From positions 1-37,539 of the forward strand of contig JAFUQM010000072.1 in assembly GCA_017472325.1 (NCBI GenBank): 37,539 nucleotides of DNA, read 5' to 3'. Both the position numbers and the translations under genes were made by a program. The notes under the pieces were generated by a model. It did not search any database and was not told where the DNA came from. It worked only from the letters and a program-made list of their open reading frames with translations. This DNA comes from Lachnospiraceae bacterium. Lineage in GTDB: Bacteria > Bacillota > Clostridia > Lachnospirales > Lachnospiraceae. Positions within the stretch are counted from its first letter, which is position 1; each line of letters begins with the position of its first letter. Positions 1 to 10,104 of the stretch are shown here, piece by piece.

Positions 1-417
1 ACTTTTCCAGTGCAGATGATACTGACATCAGAACTAACAGAAAAAGATAACTTCTGGTTACGGAATCTGACAAATGATATCAGAGAAAAAGCGACAGTAG
101 AAGAATTGTTTACAGAGTATGACAAACATAAAGATGAGAAGCTATATATGTCAGTTATGGATATCATAGTACGTGCAAACATCGAGAAAATGGAGGAGGT
201 AAAGGGTATGTGTGAAGCATTGCTAGAACTTATGAAGGACGAATTGGATGCAAGCAGAAGCGAAGGTATACAGCAAGGCATACAACAGGGAATTAAATCC
301 TTGATAGAAGCATGCAAAAGCCTAGGTGCTTCCTGCGAAGTCATAAAGAACATGTTGATAGAAAAGTTTTCTATCACAGAAAACGAAGCAGAGGAATATA
401 TGCAGTTATACTGGTAA
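1..417 (+). CDS. Rpn family recombination-promoting nuclease / PD-(D/E)XK transposase-like protein, 3' part only
   Basis: The frame is open from the first base of the window, so the 5' part lies outside; a GTG at 10 is probably internal. The visible ~138 residues match the C-terminal half of the Rpn/PD-(D/E)XK transposase-like proteins that are abundant in Lachnospiraceae: a helical segment, a short acidic helix near EVKGMCEALLELMKDEL, the family's characteristic Gln/Gly stutter (EGIQQGIQQGIKSLIEA), and a C-terminal helical domain ending in EEYMQLYW. The nuclease core with its catalytic D/E/K residues would be in the missing N-terminal part, so activity cannot be judged. Family members cleave DNA and promote RecA-independent recombination. 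The family call is from pattern memory and fairly sure; the role in this genome is unknown. Confidence 0.7.
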   Translation, partial: TFPVQMILTSELTEKDNFWLRNLTNDIREKATVEELFTEYDKHKDEKLYMSVMDIIVRANIEKMEEVKGMCEALLELMKDELDASRSEGIQQGIQQGIKSLIEACKSLGASCEVIKNMLIEKFSITENEAEEYMQLYW

Positions 418-487
418 TGCAAATGCTAGACTAATACAGAGATAATATATCCTGTCCATTCCCGGCAAGTAAGCGTTTTTAATTTTC

Positions 488-506
488 ATGTCCTGTCATA
501 GGACAT
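488..506 (+). terminator. small hairpin after the Rpn-like gene, possible weak terminator
   Basis: Perfect 7-bp inverted repeat ATGTCCT (488-494) / AGGACAT (500-506) with a 5-nt loop, followed by only a short T-rich stretch. It is about 70 nt past the stop codon. It could be a weak terminator or an operator for the downstream hydrolase gene. The rest of 418-586 shows nothing clear. Confidence 0.25.
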
Positions 507-586
507 TTATCCTATAAAAACATAATACAATATATAAAACTATGTATGTAATATGTAGTTTAAATAAACAAAAGATGAGGGAATGA

Positions 587-1765
587 ATGATGCAGATGAT
601 AAGAACTTTTAATGCCGTTGGACAAGGAGCATTTTATACAGAATGCTTTGAAAATACTGGAAACGTAGTCTATGATTGTGGAACATCAAGTAAGCTAATA
701 CACCTAGAAAGAGAAATTAACTCTCAATTTGAAGAAGACGAGGTGATAGCAGCAGTTTTTATCTCGCATCTTCATGTCGATCACTGTAATGGACTGGATT
801 ATTTATTAAAGCGTTGCAATGTAAAGAAATTGTTTTTACCATATCTGAATGAAGAAGATACAATATTAGCTTTATTGTTATGTGCATTACACACAGGTAT
901 CGATAGCTTTGTATGGAAGTTGATAGAAAGTCCTTTAGAAACAATTGCAAAACTTAGTGAAGATACGAAAATTGTTTTTGTAACAGCTGATGAAGCAGGG
1001 GATAGGTTACCTGAACACTACACAGTTTCTATGGACTCCATTGGTGTTTCGGAAACGGATGAAGTGATAATTTCATCAGGAACGGAACTCATATTTCCAA
1101 TTTCTAGCGGAAATTGGGTCTATGTACCCCATCATTTTAGGACAAACGCACGAATTGCGCAGATGAAAGCATTGCTCGCTAAAAAGGGACTTGCATTTCC
1201 AAAGAGCAGTGAAGAAGTTATAAATCTTTATCAAACCAATAAAACTGTCTTGAAGGAGCTTTATAAAAATGAATTGGATGGAAAAGCAAATTTAAATAAT
1301 CACACAATGGTAGTGTATTCAGGACCGCTTCACGCAACTCGTGAAACGGATATATGGGCATATCCAATAGATTTGAGCAGACGATGTTGTAACTATTTAT
1401 GCAAAAGCTGTAGATATTTTTTATTCCCAGGAACTTGTGAGGAAATGGAAGCAGGCTGTTTGTATCTGGGAGATTACGAGGTGAAAGAAAGTGCTGCATG
1501 GAGAGAATTACAGAATTTTATAGACAAATATAAAATCCATATCGGGTGTGTACAATTGCCACATCATGGTTCAGCAAATAATTATCATGTGAATTTAAAG
1601 GATTTATGTGAATACTTTGTTGTAACATGTGGATATGAGTATAGATACCATCATCCGGATGCTCGTGTTGTTAGAGATATAGTGTTTGCTGGAAAAAATC
1701 TCTTTGTTGTAAATGAAGCCGCAGGAAGCAGACAGAGTTTTCTTATTGATGGGTGGGATAGATAA
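587..1765 (+). CDS. Metallo-beta-lactamase-fold hydrolase, ComEC-like type
   Basis: The 392-residue protein has no signal peptide, so it is probably cytoplasmic. Metal-binding signatures are clear: HLHVDH at residues 61-66, a GD pair at 295-296 within CLYLGDYE, LPHHGSANN near 324-332 and HHPD at 355-358. The order HxHxDH, then NHTMVVYSG, then GD, then HHGS, then HP matches the beta-lactamase domain of ComEC/Rec2 and related stand-alone hydrolases, which act on phosphodiester or nucleic-acid-like substrates. An insert at ~265-291 holds six cysteines (CC, C, C, C, C) just before the GD motif and could bind an extra metal or form a disulfide; that is inference. The start at 587 follows a GAGGG site at about 577-581. 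It has no partner gene that would fix its substrate. The fold is sure, the function unknown. Confidence 0.8.
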   Translation: MMQMIRTFNAVGQGAFYTECFENTGNVVYDCGTSSKLIHLEREINSQFEEDEVIAAVFISHLHVDHCNGLDYLLKRCNVKKLFLPYLNEEDTILALLLCALHTGIDSFVWKLIESPLETIAKLSEDTKIVFVTADEAGDRLPEHYTVSMDSIGVSETDEVIISSGTELIFPISSGNWVYVPHHFRTNARIAQMKALLAKKGLAFPKSSEEVINLYQTNKTVLKELYKNELDGKANLNNHTMVVYSGPLHATRETDIWAYPIDLSRRCCNYLCKSCRYFLFPGTCEEMEAGCLYLGDYEVKESAAWRELQNFIDKYKIHIGCVQLPHHGSANNYHVNLKDLCEYFVVTCGYEYRYHHPDARVVRDIVFAGKNLFVVNEAAGSRQSFLIDGWDR

Positions 1766-1794
1766 AATAGATATCTTAAATTTTCTTTAATTCC

Positions 1795-1823
1795 TTTACT
1801 ATTGTGTCAGAATAAAGTACAAT
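1795..1823 (+). promoter_or_regulatory. Predicted sigma-A promoter for the Ig-repeat surface protein
   Basis: TTTACT (1795-1800), a 17-bp spacer and TACAAT (1818-1823). The predicted start near 1830 leaves a ~70-nt leader before the AGGAGGG ribosome site ahead of the ATG at 1900. There is no other promoter candidate this good before glmM, so the three genes from 1900 to 9899 may share it. Confidence 0.6.
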
Positions 1824-1899
1824 ATATACTATATGTAGTATGGAAGAGTGTACATTTTTGTATATATATTGGGCTACACAATTTTAGGAGGGATTTAAA

Positions 1900-4800
1900 A
1901 TGAAGCGTCAGTTATTGCGCAGAGTGTTAGGAATTATGATGGCAGGCATGCTGTTTGTAGAGAGCGGAGTGCCTGCTTTTGCTGTGGAAAATATACAGAT
2001 AGAAAGTGTAACAGATGATGAAACTGCGATACAGTCAGAGGAAATTATAATCGAAGATGAGAGTGATACGCAGACGGAAGCAGAAGCCGTTGTAGCGCTA
2101 GATAACAGTACAACTTCTGACAATACATTAGAAATGCCAGTTATTTCTGATAATGTTGCGGAAACATCTTCTGTTTCAAACAACAATTCGACTGTTTCAG
2201 GAAATACACCAGAGACAATCGCGTTAGAAAGTATTGCACTTTCACAAGCGAAACTGGATATGGCAAAGGGAACAACAGCAGATATTACAGTGTTATATAC
2301 ACCTGACAATACAACAGAAGATAAGAAGGTAACGTGGCAGACCTCGAATGCGGCAGTCGTAACAGTAGCTGCCAAAGACGGCGCGCCGGCGGAAGGTGTT
2401 ATTACAGCTGTAGGCGTAGGGACTGCAACGATTACGGCAATGGTAGGGGAAAAAACTGCAGTATGTGATGTGACAGTTGGAATACCATTGGATGCGGTTA
2501 CATTAGACAAAACGGAACTTACAATGTTAAAAGGGGTAGAAGATACCTTAACTGTTTCGTACCTTCCAGAAGATACAACGGAGGATAAGACAGTAGAATG
2601 GACAAGCAGTCATCCAGATGTGGTGGCAATTACCCCAATGGAAGGGACAACGGAGACCATAACCATTACAGCACTTACAGGTGGAGTGGCAGATATTACG
2701 GCAAAAATGGCAGATAAAATAGTAACATGTAAAGTTACTGTTTCGGTTCCACTTACCGGTATGTCGCTGAGCACAGATACAATAGAGTTGGCGGCAGAAA
2801 ATGGAAGCAAGAGCATAGAGATTGCTTTAGCGCCAGAGGATACAACAGATAGACTGATAACTTATGAAGTCAAAGACAGTACACTTGTAGATTGTTCTGT
2901 AATGGGAAATGTTCTGACAGTAGCATCTAAGGGTGTGTTAGGCGAGACAGAGATTATTGTACAGGCAGGCGGTAAAACGGCTGTGTTAAAAGTATGTGTT
3001 GTTGTAGAAACAAATGATGATAACACCGATTTGATACCAGTAAACGAGGTAGTGATTGATAAAGCAGTGTTAGAAGATCATGAGAGCGATACAGCAAATG
3101 GTGCATTGAATTTACAATTAGAGGCAAATGCGGCATCAAGCGCAATCATTAGTGCGAAAGTATATCCAACAAATGCAACGAATCAGACTGTGTCTTGGAC
3201 TAGTTCAAATTCGTCTGTTGCAACTGTAACAGAAACAGAAGGTGTTGTAACCGTAAACGCAAAAGGTGTGGGAAGTGCAGTCATTACAGCAACTGCAGAT
3301 AATGGGATTTCTGACAGTATCAATGTTGTAGTAGCAAGAGCTTCTTATCAGGCATATATATCTAATGAAGAAAATGTCGTACTTTACTGTAATACAGACA
3401 AATTAGCATCTACGATAGATCAGGCAAATATCAATAGAACGCATCAGATTATAATGGAGGATGCCGGGTTAGCATATGAATATTATTCGTCAGATACAGA
3501 AATAGCAACAGTTGATGCAACAGGAATTGTAACAGCGAAGAATCCTGGCAAGGCAACCATCACTGCATTAAACCGAGCAAGTGGAAGTACGGATATGATG
3601 TCTGTAGAAGTAAGAAGACTGGTAGAAACAATTGAACTTCCGATGTTAGCCGGGGATAGTCTGACTGTTTTACAGGGAACTGAAACCGTACTGCCATTTT
3701 CTGTGTTGCCAGAAGAAGCAACCAAAGAGTGCCTTACAAATACAAAAGTGACAGTGGAACCAAGTAAAACGCTTAGCGCATCCTGCGAACAGACAGGGAC
3801 AGAAGGTGTTATTCGTTTTACAGCAAATAAAGTAGGAGAGACGGCATCCCTTATCATCGAAGCAGGTGATTCTTATGCGGCAGCATCAGGTAGAAACATT
3901 TCTGTTGTCAGTGCAAGAAGAGTGATTACAGTGCATGTTGTATCTGCACTCCAGAAAATAGAGACGTTACAATTACAGGGTACAGCTAAGATGCTGTCAG
4001 GAACCGAGCAGACATTAGGGCTGAAAGCACTGGATATGGAAGGATATGAGTTAAGCCTTGAGCAAATCTCTGTTGGGTATGTGACTTCCAATGAAAAAGT
4101 AGTATCGATCAGTGCAGATGGTAAAGTCAAAGCGTTAAAAGGTGGTACTGCGGTGATTACTGCGTGTGCCCTGGATGGAAGTAATAAAACTGCAACATTT
4201 ACCATTACAGTGGAGCAGCGTCCGACAGAAATTGTATTTGACAGAGCGGTATATGGAGTAAGTAAAGCAGCATCTGGCAAAGCAACGTTAAAACTAAAAC
4301 CAACACTTGTGCCAGCGGCGACAGCAAAAAATCAGCAAGGTGTCGCATGGACTGTGTCAGAAGTAAGAGATGCCAGCGGTAAACGAATCGAAGGTAATAC
4401 AACTGACTACTTTGCTGTTAAAAATGGTACAGTATCTATAAAAAAAGCAGCTACTGTTGGTATGCAGGCTACGATTCTGTGTAAGAGTACAGCATATAAT
4501 GAAAAAGAAGCTGCACTTACCAAGAGTGTTATAGTGCAGGTGCAGCCGAAAAAAGTAAGTAAACTTAAATTTAATAGTGCATCAAAGGCGCTGGTAGGTT
4601 TAAAAGAACATACAATTCCTTTTACAGCAACACTTGTAAAAGGAAGTACAGATATTATATATACAGCAACTAGCTCCAATGCAGAGGTTGCAGAAGTAAC
4701 GGGAGTGGTAAACGGTGAAGTTGTTTTGCGTGCACATAAGTACGGAACGGTGACTCTTACAGTATGTGCAGACAATGCAATTACCGCAACGTGCAAAGTA

Positions 4801-7503
4801 ACCGTTTATCCGGTAGAAAAAGGCACAATTATTGCAAAAGAAAGTGTATATTTGTTACAGCAAGCACAGTATGATGCGAATGACAAAGCAGTATTGCAAT
4901 TTGTAGATGCTAAGACACAGAAAAAAGTCATTGATTCTTCGCTGTTTACCTATAAAAGTTCAAATCCAGCACTTGTTTATGTGGATGAGAAAGGTGTTGC
5001 ATATGCAAATCCAAAAGCGCAAATCAATGAAGAAAATTGTACTGCAATTATCACAGCTACACTCAAGGATGATCCGGACAAGCGTTTTGCGCAGACAGAA
5101 GTTATGCTGTGTATGAATAATCAGATAGAGCGGATTGATATTGCTTATTATCATACAAAGGCAGCGGCAGATGCAGATATTGGCAACATCAGTGGTAAAC
5201 CATTGATAGATGGAACAACGATGAAATGGGAGAACGGACAAGAGTTTGTTGTTAGAATTAACGCATATGATGCAGCTGGAAAGCGGATGGAAAATCCGCA
5301 GATATCTTTTGCAATTTCTGATACTGATATTGCCGATATAAAGAGTTCTAGTATCAAGACATTTACAGGAGATGACAATAAGCGTTATACGTATGAACTT
5401 GTAGTTCGTTTGAAAAAACCAGGCAAATTTGCACTGGCAGTAACAGCCAAAGATCAGAAAAAGATAACAAGAAAAGTATCCTTTGGTGCTTATGATGGCA
5501 TGCCGATTCTGGCATCTAAAGGACTTGGTGTGATTCATAAAAATGGTAGTCAGATGTCAGTGGGCAATGGTGTAGGTGTAGCGGCACAGACAAACTTTAT
5601 TTTACTTGGTGCAAATGGAACCTCGATAAAGACAGATGGTGTTTCTGTAGATCAGGCAAAAATTGGTGTTATGAATGTCGCGACACAGGAAACAGAAATA
5701 AAAACATTGTCTAGAGAATATTTTGTTGTGTCTTATCAGGGCAACAATGAATATAAACTTGTTATGGACAATTCCGTATTAGCAAATGCGGTGCCAGGAA
5801 CATATGAAGTTATATTGAATGTGACAAGAACAGCATTGGAAGAAGAATCGGGCAGTGGTATAGGCTCTGGTGGTGATGTAACAAAACAGATTACAACAAC
5901 GTATACAATCACAGATACTATGCCAAAACTGCAGAATATCAAAGTTTCCTTGAATACTTTTATTCAGGGCGATGCTGCAAAACTGCCAATAGATAAAGAG
6001 TTGAAAGTCATTGGCGTCAAGGCGCAGACAGGCTATGCGTTTGCACAGGATGTTGAGATATACCAGAGTAATGATGCATGGTATGTAAGATTAAAGGATG
6101 AAAAATTTGCCTCCTGGAATAAAAAATCTACTTCCGGCAGGATTGATGTTACATTAGAAGGGTATGAGAAGCCTGTTACGGTTACACTGACAGTAGCAAC
6201 GAAGTTGACCAAACCTGTAGTAAAGCAGAAGTCTGTTCCAGCAATTCATCTTGCACATGGAAGTGAAGCTTATATCACTCTGGTGGATGCGAAGAAAAAC
6301 GTACACAAAGATTATGAAGCGGCACTAAAAGCAGGAACAGAAAGTACATCTCCTTACACAGTAGAAGTATGCGCAGATGGTACATTGAGAGTTGTATTAA
6401 AAGATGCCAATATGTATCTTCGCAGACAGGGGATTGCATTAAAACAGAAAATTACTGTGAAGAAACCAGAATGGCGTGAACCAGTAGAATTGACAGTTTC
6501 TGTTAAAGCATATGACGGTAATAGTGTACCTAAGATTACATTTGCCAAGTCTGCATTAACGTTAAATAGACATGAGAGTATCATGGAAACTTATGTAGAG
6601 ACGGATGTAAAGGTAAGTCTTGATAATATTGCTTTGCGAGAAGGAGAATGGACAATTCCTGCTACTTACACAAAAGGAAAAGGTGCAGCGGCAGTTAGAT
6701 GTGCAGATGTTTTCAAGGCAGAATATAAAGCTGGTAAATTAAGAATTTCCTTAAAAGAGGGCAGTGAAGCCGCATTAACAACTGGCAACTATTCTTTTGC
6801 TATGACTGATTTGTGGGATGTAGCTTATGACGCAGTGTTAGCCAAACCGCTTACCACTGCCAAGGTGAAAATTTCAGTGAAGAAAACGACACCTTCCGTA
6901 ACGGTAAAGATGTCAGGCAATCTGGATATTATCAATAGAAATACTTCGACATTAAAGGGGACTGTAACTGTGAAAAATGCAAACAGTGCCATTGCCAAAA
7001 TTGAATTACAAAATTCTGGTACAGATGATTTTGCATCAAAATATTTCTGCATTCAGAAAGAGAATACATTTATGCTGTATGCAAAAAGCAGTGCAGCAAT
7101 TAAGGCGGCAAAGACAACGGGAATGATAAAAGTCACGCTAGATGATGGAACTGTGTTGACAAAAGCCATTTCCTTTACGCCAACCCAGAGTACACCAGTG
7201 ATTGGCATACCAAAGACAAAGACAATTTATAAATCAGCAGCGAGTCAGACGGTAAATTATAACTTTAATGCTGATATAACAGAAGGTGCCAGAGTAAATA
7301 AGATAACAGCAGTTGACTTGCCGGATGGATTTGGAGTGCAGTCAAGTAACGGTTATTTGTTTGTGACTTTAAAAGACAAAACACTGAAAGCTGGTACTTA
7401 CCAGATTACAGTAGATTTGTATCTGAGAGGTGCGCAAGCTGTAGAGGGAAATCCGCATGGTACACCAGTTCCAATGACAATTGATGTCGTGGTAAAGGAA
7501 TAA
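1900..7503 (+). CDS. Giant secreted Ig-like (Big_2) repeat surface protein, 1867 residues
   Basis: The protein starts with a typical signal peptide (MKRQLLRRVLGIMMAG..., cleavage probably after PAFA, ~residue 29). A Ser/Thr/Asn/acidic linker follows (~30-107) with repeated V/I-S-x-N tetrapeptides (VISDN, SVSNN, TVSGN). At least four Big_2-type domains span about 108-480, recognisable by the repeating pattern W-x-S-S-N/H-x-x-V-A-x-V ... G-x-A-x-I-T-A. Further divergent Ig-like modules run to the end. No catalytic domain, LPxTG motif, SLH domain or C-terminal membrane segment is visible, so how it is held at the cell is unclear. The last ~890 residues (from about 975) match the end of the papain-like protein encoded at 14564-22375. 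The start is set by AGGAGGG at the right spacing. It is probably an adhesin or structural surface protein; the role is inference. Confidence 0.85.
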   Translation: MKRQLLRRVLGIMMAGMLFVESGVPAFAVENIQIESVTDDETAIQSEEIIIEDESDTQTEAEAVVALDNSTTSDNTLEMPVISDNVAETSSVSNNNSTVSGNTPETIALESIALSQAKLDMAKGTTADITVLYTPDNTTEDKKVTWQTSNAAVVTVAAKDGAPAEGVITAVGVGTATITAMVGEKTAVCDVTVGIPLDAVTLDKTELTMLKGVEDTLTVSYLPEDTTEDKTVEWTSSHPDVVAITPMEGTTETITITALTGGVADITAKMADKIVTCKVTVSVPLTGMSLSTDTIELAAENGSKSIEIALAPEDTTDRLITYEVKDSTLVDCSVMGNVLTVASKGVLGETEIIVQAGGKTAVLKVCVVVETNDDNTDLIPVNEVVIDKAVLEDHESDTANGALNLQLEANAASSAIISAKVYPTNATNQTVSWTSSNSSVATVTETEGVVTVNAKGVGSAVITATADNGISDSINVVVARASYQAYISNEENVVLYCNTDKLASTIDQANINRTHQIIMEDAGLAYEYYSSDTEIATVDATGIVTAKNPGKATITALNRASGSTDMMSVEVRRLVETIELPMLAGDSLTVLQGTETVLPFSVLPEEATKECLTNTKVTVEPSKTLSASCEQTGTEGVIRFTANKVGETASLIIEAGDSYAAASGRNISVVSARRVITVHVVSALQKIETLQLQGTAKMLSGTEQTLGLKALDMEGYELSLEQISVGYVTSNEKVVSISADGKVKALKGGTAVITACALDGSNKTATFTITVEQRPTEIVFDRAVYGVSKAASGKATLKLKPTLVPAATAKNQQGVAWTVSEVRDASGKRIEGNTTDYFAVKNGTVSIKKAATVGMQATILCKSTAYNEKEAALTKSVIVQVQPKKVSKLKFNSASKALVGLKEHTIPFTATLVKGSTDIIYTATSSNAEVAEVTGVVNGEVVLRAHKYGTVTLTVCADNAITATCKVTVYPVEKGTIIAKESVYLLQQAQYDANDKAVLQFVDAKTQKKVIDSSLFTYKSSNPALVYVDEKGVAYANPKAQINEENCTAIITATLKDDPDKRFAQTEVMLCMNNQIERIDIAYYHTKAAADADIGNISGKPLIDGTTMKWENGQEFVVRINAYDAAGKRMENPQISFAISDTDIADIKSSSIKTFTGDDNKRYTYELVVRLKKPGKFALAVTAKDQKKITRKVSFGAYDGMPILASKGLGVIHKNGSQMSVGNGVGVAAQTNFILLGANGTSIKTDGVSVDQAKIGVMNVATQETEIKTLSREYFVVSYQGNNEYKLVMDNSVLANAVPGTYEVILNVTRTALEEESGSGIGSGGDVTKQITTTYTITDTMPKLQNIKVSLNTFIQGDAAKLPIDKELKVIGVKAQTGYAFAQDVEIYQSNDAWYVRLKDEKFASWNKKSTSGRIDVTLEGYEKPVTVTLTVATKLTKPVVKQKSVPAIHLAHGSEAYITLVDAKKNVHKDYEAALKAGTESTSPYTVEVCADGTLRVVLKDANMYLRRQGIALKQKITVKKPEWREPVELTVSVKAYDGNSVPKITFAKSALTLNRHESIMETYVETDVKVSLDNIALREGEWTIPATYTKGKGAAAVRCADVFKAEYKAGKLRISLKEGSEAALTTGNYSFAMTDLWDVAYDAVLAKPLTTAKVKISVKKTTPSVTVKMSGNLDIINRNTSTLKGTVTVKNANSAIAKIELQNSGTDDFASKYFCIQKENTFMLYAKSSAAIKAAKTTGMIKVTLDDGTVLTKAISFTPTQSTPVIGIPKTKTIYKSAASQTVNYNFNADITEGARVNKITAVDLPDGFGVQSSNGYLFVTLKDKTLKAGTYQITVDLYLRGAQAVEGNPHGTPVPMTIDVVVKE

Positions 7504-7545
7504 AAGTACCAGAGGTAATCGTGAGTGACAGAGAGGTATAAATAT

Positions 7546-8910
7546 ATGGGAAAATATTTTGGAACAGATGGTTTTCGTGGAGAAGCAAATAAAAATCTCA
7601 CCGTTATGCATGCATTTAAAATAGGTCGTTATCTGGGGCATTATTTCGCAAAAGATCATGCCTGCAGAGTTGTTATAGGTAAAGACACAAGAAGAAGCAG
7701 TTATATGTTTGAATATGCACTGGTTGCCGGACTTACGGCATCCGGTGCTGACGCATATCTGTTACACGTAACGACAACACCAAGTGTTGCATATGTTGTG
7801 AGAACAGAGAATTTTGATTGTGGAATTATGATTTCTGCCAGTCATAATCCGTTTTATGACAATGGAATCAAGATTATGAATGAAAATGGTGAGAAATTAA
7901 ATGACAACGTAACGGCTGGAATTGAAGCATATCTAGACAGTGAAGAGGACGATTTACCGCTCATGACTGGAGATAAGATTGGACGTACTGTAGACTACGT
8001 TCTTGGACGAAATCGTTATATAGGTCACTTGATTTCTCTTGCAACGCGTTCCTTTAAAGACATCAGAGTTGGTCTGGATGTAGCAAATGGTAGCGCATGG
8101 CAGATTGCAAAACCATTGTTCGATACATTGGGTGCCAAAACATTTGTAATCGGTGATGAACCAAACGGAACGAACATTAATGAAAACTGTGGTTCTACCC
8201 ATATTGGGGCATTGCAGGAACTGGTAAAAGAAAAACAGCTTGATGTAGCGTTTGCTTTTGATGGTGACGCAGACAGATGCTTTGCCGTAGATGAAAATGG
8301 TGAGATTGTAGATGGCGATAAGATTATGTACATCTGTGGCAAATATATGAAAGAAACAGGTGAACTTGAGACAAATACTGTAGTTGCTACAGTCATGTCG
8401 AATCTTGGTTTGTTCAAAGCGCTGGAAAAAGAAGGAATTGCCTACGAAAAAACAGATGTTGGTGACAGATTTGTATATGAGAATATGCAAAACAATGGAC
8501 ATTGTCTTGGGGGCGAAAGAACAGGTCACATTATTTTTAGTAAATATGCTTCTACAGGAGATGGTATTTTAACGGCACTGAAACTGATGGAAGTCATGCT
8601 GGAGAAAAAGCAATCCCTTTCTAAACTTGCAGAAGGTATGGTGGTATATCCACAATATCAGGAAAATGTAAAGGTGGCATCTAAGCCGGAAGCTAGAAAT
8701 GATGTGGATGTACAGGCTAAGATAAGCGAGATAGAAAAACGTCTTGCAGGTGATGGCAGAATCATTGTAAGAGAAAGCGGTACAGAGCCAGTGCTTCGTG
8801 TTATGGTTGAGGCAGATACTTTAGAACATTGTCAGGAATACGTAAAAGAAGTAGTGGCTGTTATGCAGAAAAAGGGCTACTGTTTACATGTGGACTCTAA
8901 CTTGAGATAA
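7546..8910 (+). CDS. glmM: Phosphoglucosamine mutase GlmM
   Basis: It converts glucosamine-6-phosphate to glucosamine-1-phosphate in the cytoplasm, leading to UDP-GlcNAc for peptidoglycan and glycans. The 454 residues match the usual ~450. The N-terminus MGKYFGTDGFRGEAN is diagnostic. The phosphoserine loop ISASHNPFYDNGIK places the active Ser at residue 99, the Mg-binding DGDADR is at 239-244, the sugar-binding loop reads GGERTGH instead of the more common GGEQSGH, and the phosphate-binding loop is ESGTEPVLRVM near the end. A GTG 21 nt upstream (7525) also keeps the frame, but the conserved N-terminus and the AGAGG site favour the ATG at 7546. It lies 42 nt after the Ig-repeat gene with no terminator between them, so read-through is likely. 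Confidence 0.95.
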   Translation: MGKYFGTDGFRGEANKNLTVMHAFKIGRYLGHYFAKDHACRVVIGKDTRRSSYMFEYALVAGLTASGADAYLLHVTTTPSVAYVVRTENFDCGIMISASHNPFYDNGIKIMNENGEKLNDNVTAGIEAYLDSEEDDLPLMTGDKIGRTVDYVLGRNRYIGHLISLATRSFKDIRVGLDVANGSAWQIAKPLFDTLGAKTFVIGDEPNGTNINENCGSTHIGALQELVKEKQLDVAFAFDGDADRCFAVDENGEIVDGDKIMYICGKYMKETGELETNTVVATVMSNLGLFKALEKEGIAYEKTDVGDRFVYENMQNNGHCLGGERTGHIIFSKYASTGDGILTALKLMEVMLEKKQSLSKLAEGMVVYPQYQENVKVASKPEARNDVDVQAKISEIEKRLAGDGRIIVRESGTEPVLRVMVEADTLEHCQEYVKEVVAVMQKKGYCLHVDSNLR

Positions 8911-8942
8911 AGTAGTAAGAGAAATGCTGGGAGGCGTGGCAT

Positions 8943-9899
8943 ATGATTACGATTTCATTATGTTTGATTGTGAAAAACGAAGAAGCAGTTTTGCAAAGAT
9001 GTTTAGATTCTATTGCTGACCTAATGGATGAGATTATTATTGTAGATACAGGTTCTACGGATGCGACGAAAGAGATTGCATCCAGATATACGGACAAGGT
9101 ATATGATTTTGTTTGGGTACATGATTTTTCTGCAGCAAGGAATTTTTCTTTTTCGAAAGCAACGAAAGAATATATTTACTGTGCAGATGCAGATGAAGTG
9201 TTAGATGCGGCAAATAGAGAGCGTTTCCTGCAGCTAAAACAAACACTGCTTCCTGAAATTGAAATTGTCCAGATGAAATACAGTAATCAGATGGAATTCA
9301 ATACAACTTATAATTTTGATGAAGAATATCGTCCGAAATTGTTTAAGCGCCTGCGCGAATTTGTATGGATTGAGCCAATTCATGAGACGGTGAGGTTAGA
9401 ACCTTTAATTTACGACAGTGATATTGTGATTTGTCATAAGCCATCAAATAATCATGCAGGCAGAGATTTCCAAGCTTTCCTGCGGATTCATGAAGCGGGT
9501 CAAAGATTGTCCGCAAAGCTTCATAATATGTATGCGCGAGAATTGTTTATTGCAGGCAGAGAGAAAGATTTCCTGGAAGCAGAGCCAGTATTTATGCAGA
9601 CAATTGCAGATACAAATAGGACGTTGGATGAGTTAAAGGAAGCGTTCTGTGTACTTGCAAGATGTGCAAGGGTGCGTGGTGATGTTCACACTTTTTTTAA
9701 AAATACAACAAAATGTATTGCGAGTGATGGCTGTTCTGAAATCTGCTGTGAGTTAGGCGAATATTATGCGGCGCATGGCGAAATGGCAGAAGCAGCAATG
9801 TGGTTTTTTAATGCGGCAAATGAAACAGAACCAATTTTGAATATTAAATATGGCAATGAATATCCTATGAAACGCTTTGAGGAATGTCAAAATAGTTAA
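8943..9899 (+). CDS. Family 2 glycosyltransferase with C-terminal helical repeats
   Basis: The 318-residue protein opens with the GT-A signature ISLCLIVKNEE, followed by IIIVDTGSTDAT at ~31-42 and an acidic nucleotide-sugar site CADADE near 80-85 (a DxD-like metal site). The second half (~200-310) looks like TPR-type helical repeats (for example CELGEYYAAHGEMAEAAMWF), as in the SunS-like or tetratricopeptide-containing glycosyltransferase 2 group, whose members often act on proteins or surface glycans. There is no signal peptide or membrane segment, so it is cytoplasmic. It starts 32 nt after glmM behind a GGGAGG site and is very probably co-transcribed with it. The pairing with a UDP-GlcNAc pathway enzyme and a Ser/Thr-rich surface protein suggests glycosylation of the latter, which is inference. 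Confidence 0.85.
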   Translation: MITISLCLIVKNEEAVLQRCLDSIADLMDEIIIVDTGSTDATKEIASRYTDKVYDFVWVHDFSAARNFSFSKATKEYIYCADADEVLDAANRERFLQLKQTLLPEIEIVQMKYSNQMEFNTTYNFDEEYRPKLFKRLREFVWIEPIHETVRLEPLIYDSDIVICHKPSNNHAGRDFQAFLRIHEAGQRLSAKLHNMYARELFIAGREKDFLEAEPVFMQTIADTNRTLDELKEAFCVLARCARVRGDVHTFFKNTTKCIASDGCSEICCELGEYYAAHGEMAEAAMWFFNAANETEPILNIKYGNEYPMKRFEECQNS

Positions 9900-9924
9900 T
9901 ATAATATGGAGCTGATGGTACGAT

Positions 9925-9982
9925 GATATGCCCCCCTGTTAAGTAGACGGGGCATATCAATGAGTGCCAGGCTTCTTTTTTT
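9925..9982 (+). terminator. Strong hairpin with downstream T-run after the glycosyltransferase gene
   Basis: Perfect 10-bp inverted repeat GATATGCCCC (9925-9934) / GGGGCATATC (9949-9958) with a 14-nt loop, 25 nt after the stop codon. The T-run (9976-9982) begins ~17 nt after the stem, too far for a textbook intrinsic terminator, so it may instead be an mRNA-end stabiliser or need a factor. It is the natural end of the 1900-9899 transcript. Confidence 0.45.
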
Positions 9983-10104
9983 ATGTTAACTAATGCGAGC
10001 CAAAGCGGGAAGAATGCGTATAATAGTCGGATAATGCCTGTTTTACCAAATGTTATAATTTTATAATTATTTTATATTTATCTGAAAGAAAATATGAAAA
10101 CTAC

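Noticed and set aside
1908..2510. 200-residue minus-strand frame within the Ig-repeat gene
   Set aside because: Shadow of a biased Thr/Val/Ala-rich coding strand; no start signals.
10019..10024. TATAAT as a second promoter before the carboxyltransferase gene
   Set aside because: No acceptable -35 at the right distance; the site at 10105-10132 is far better.
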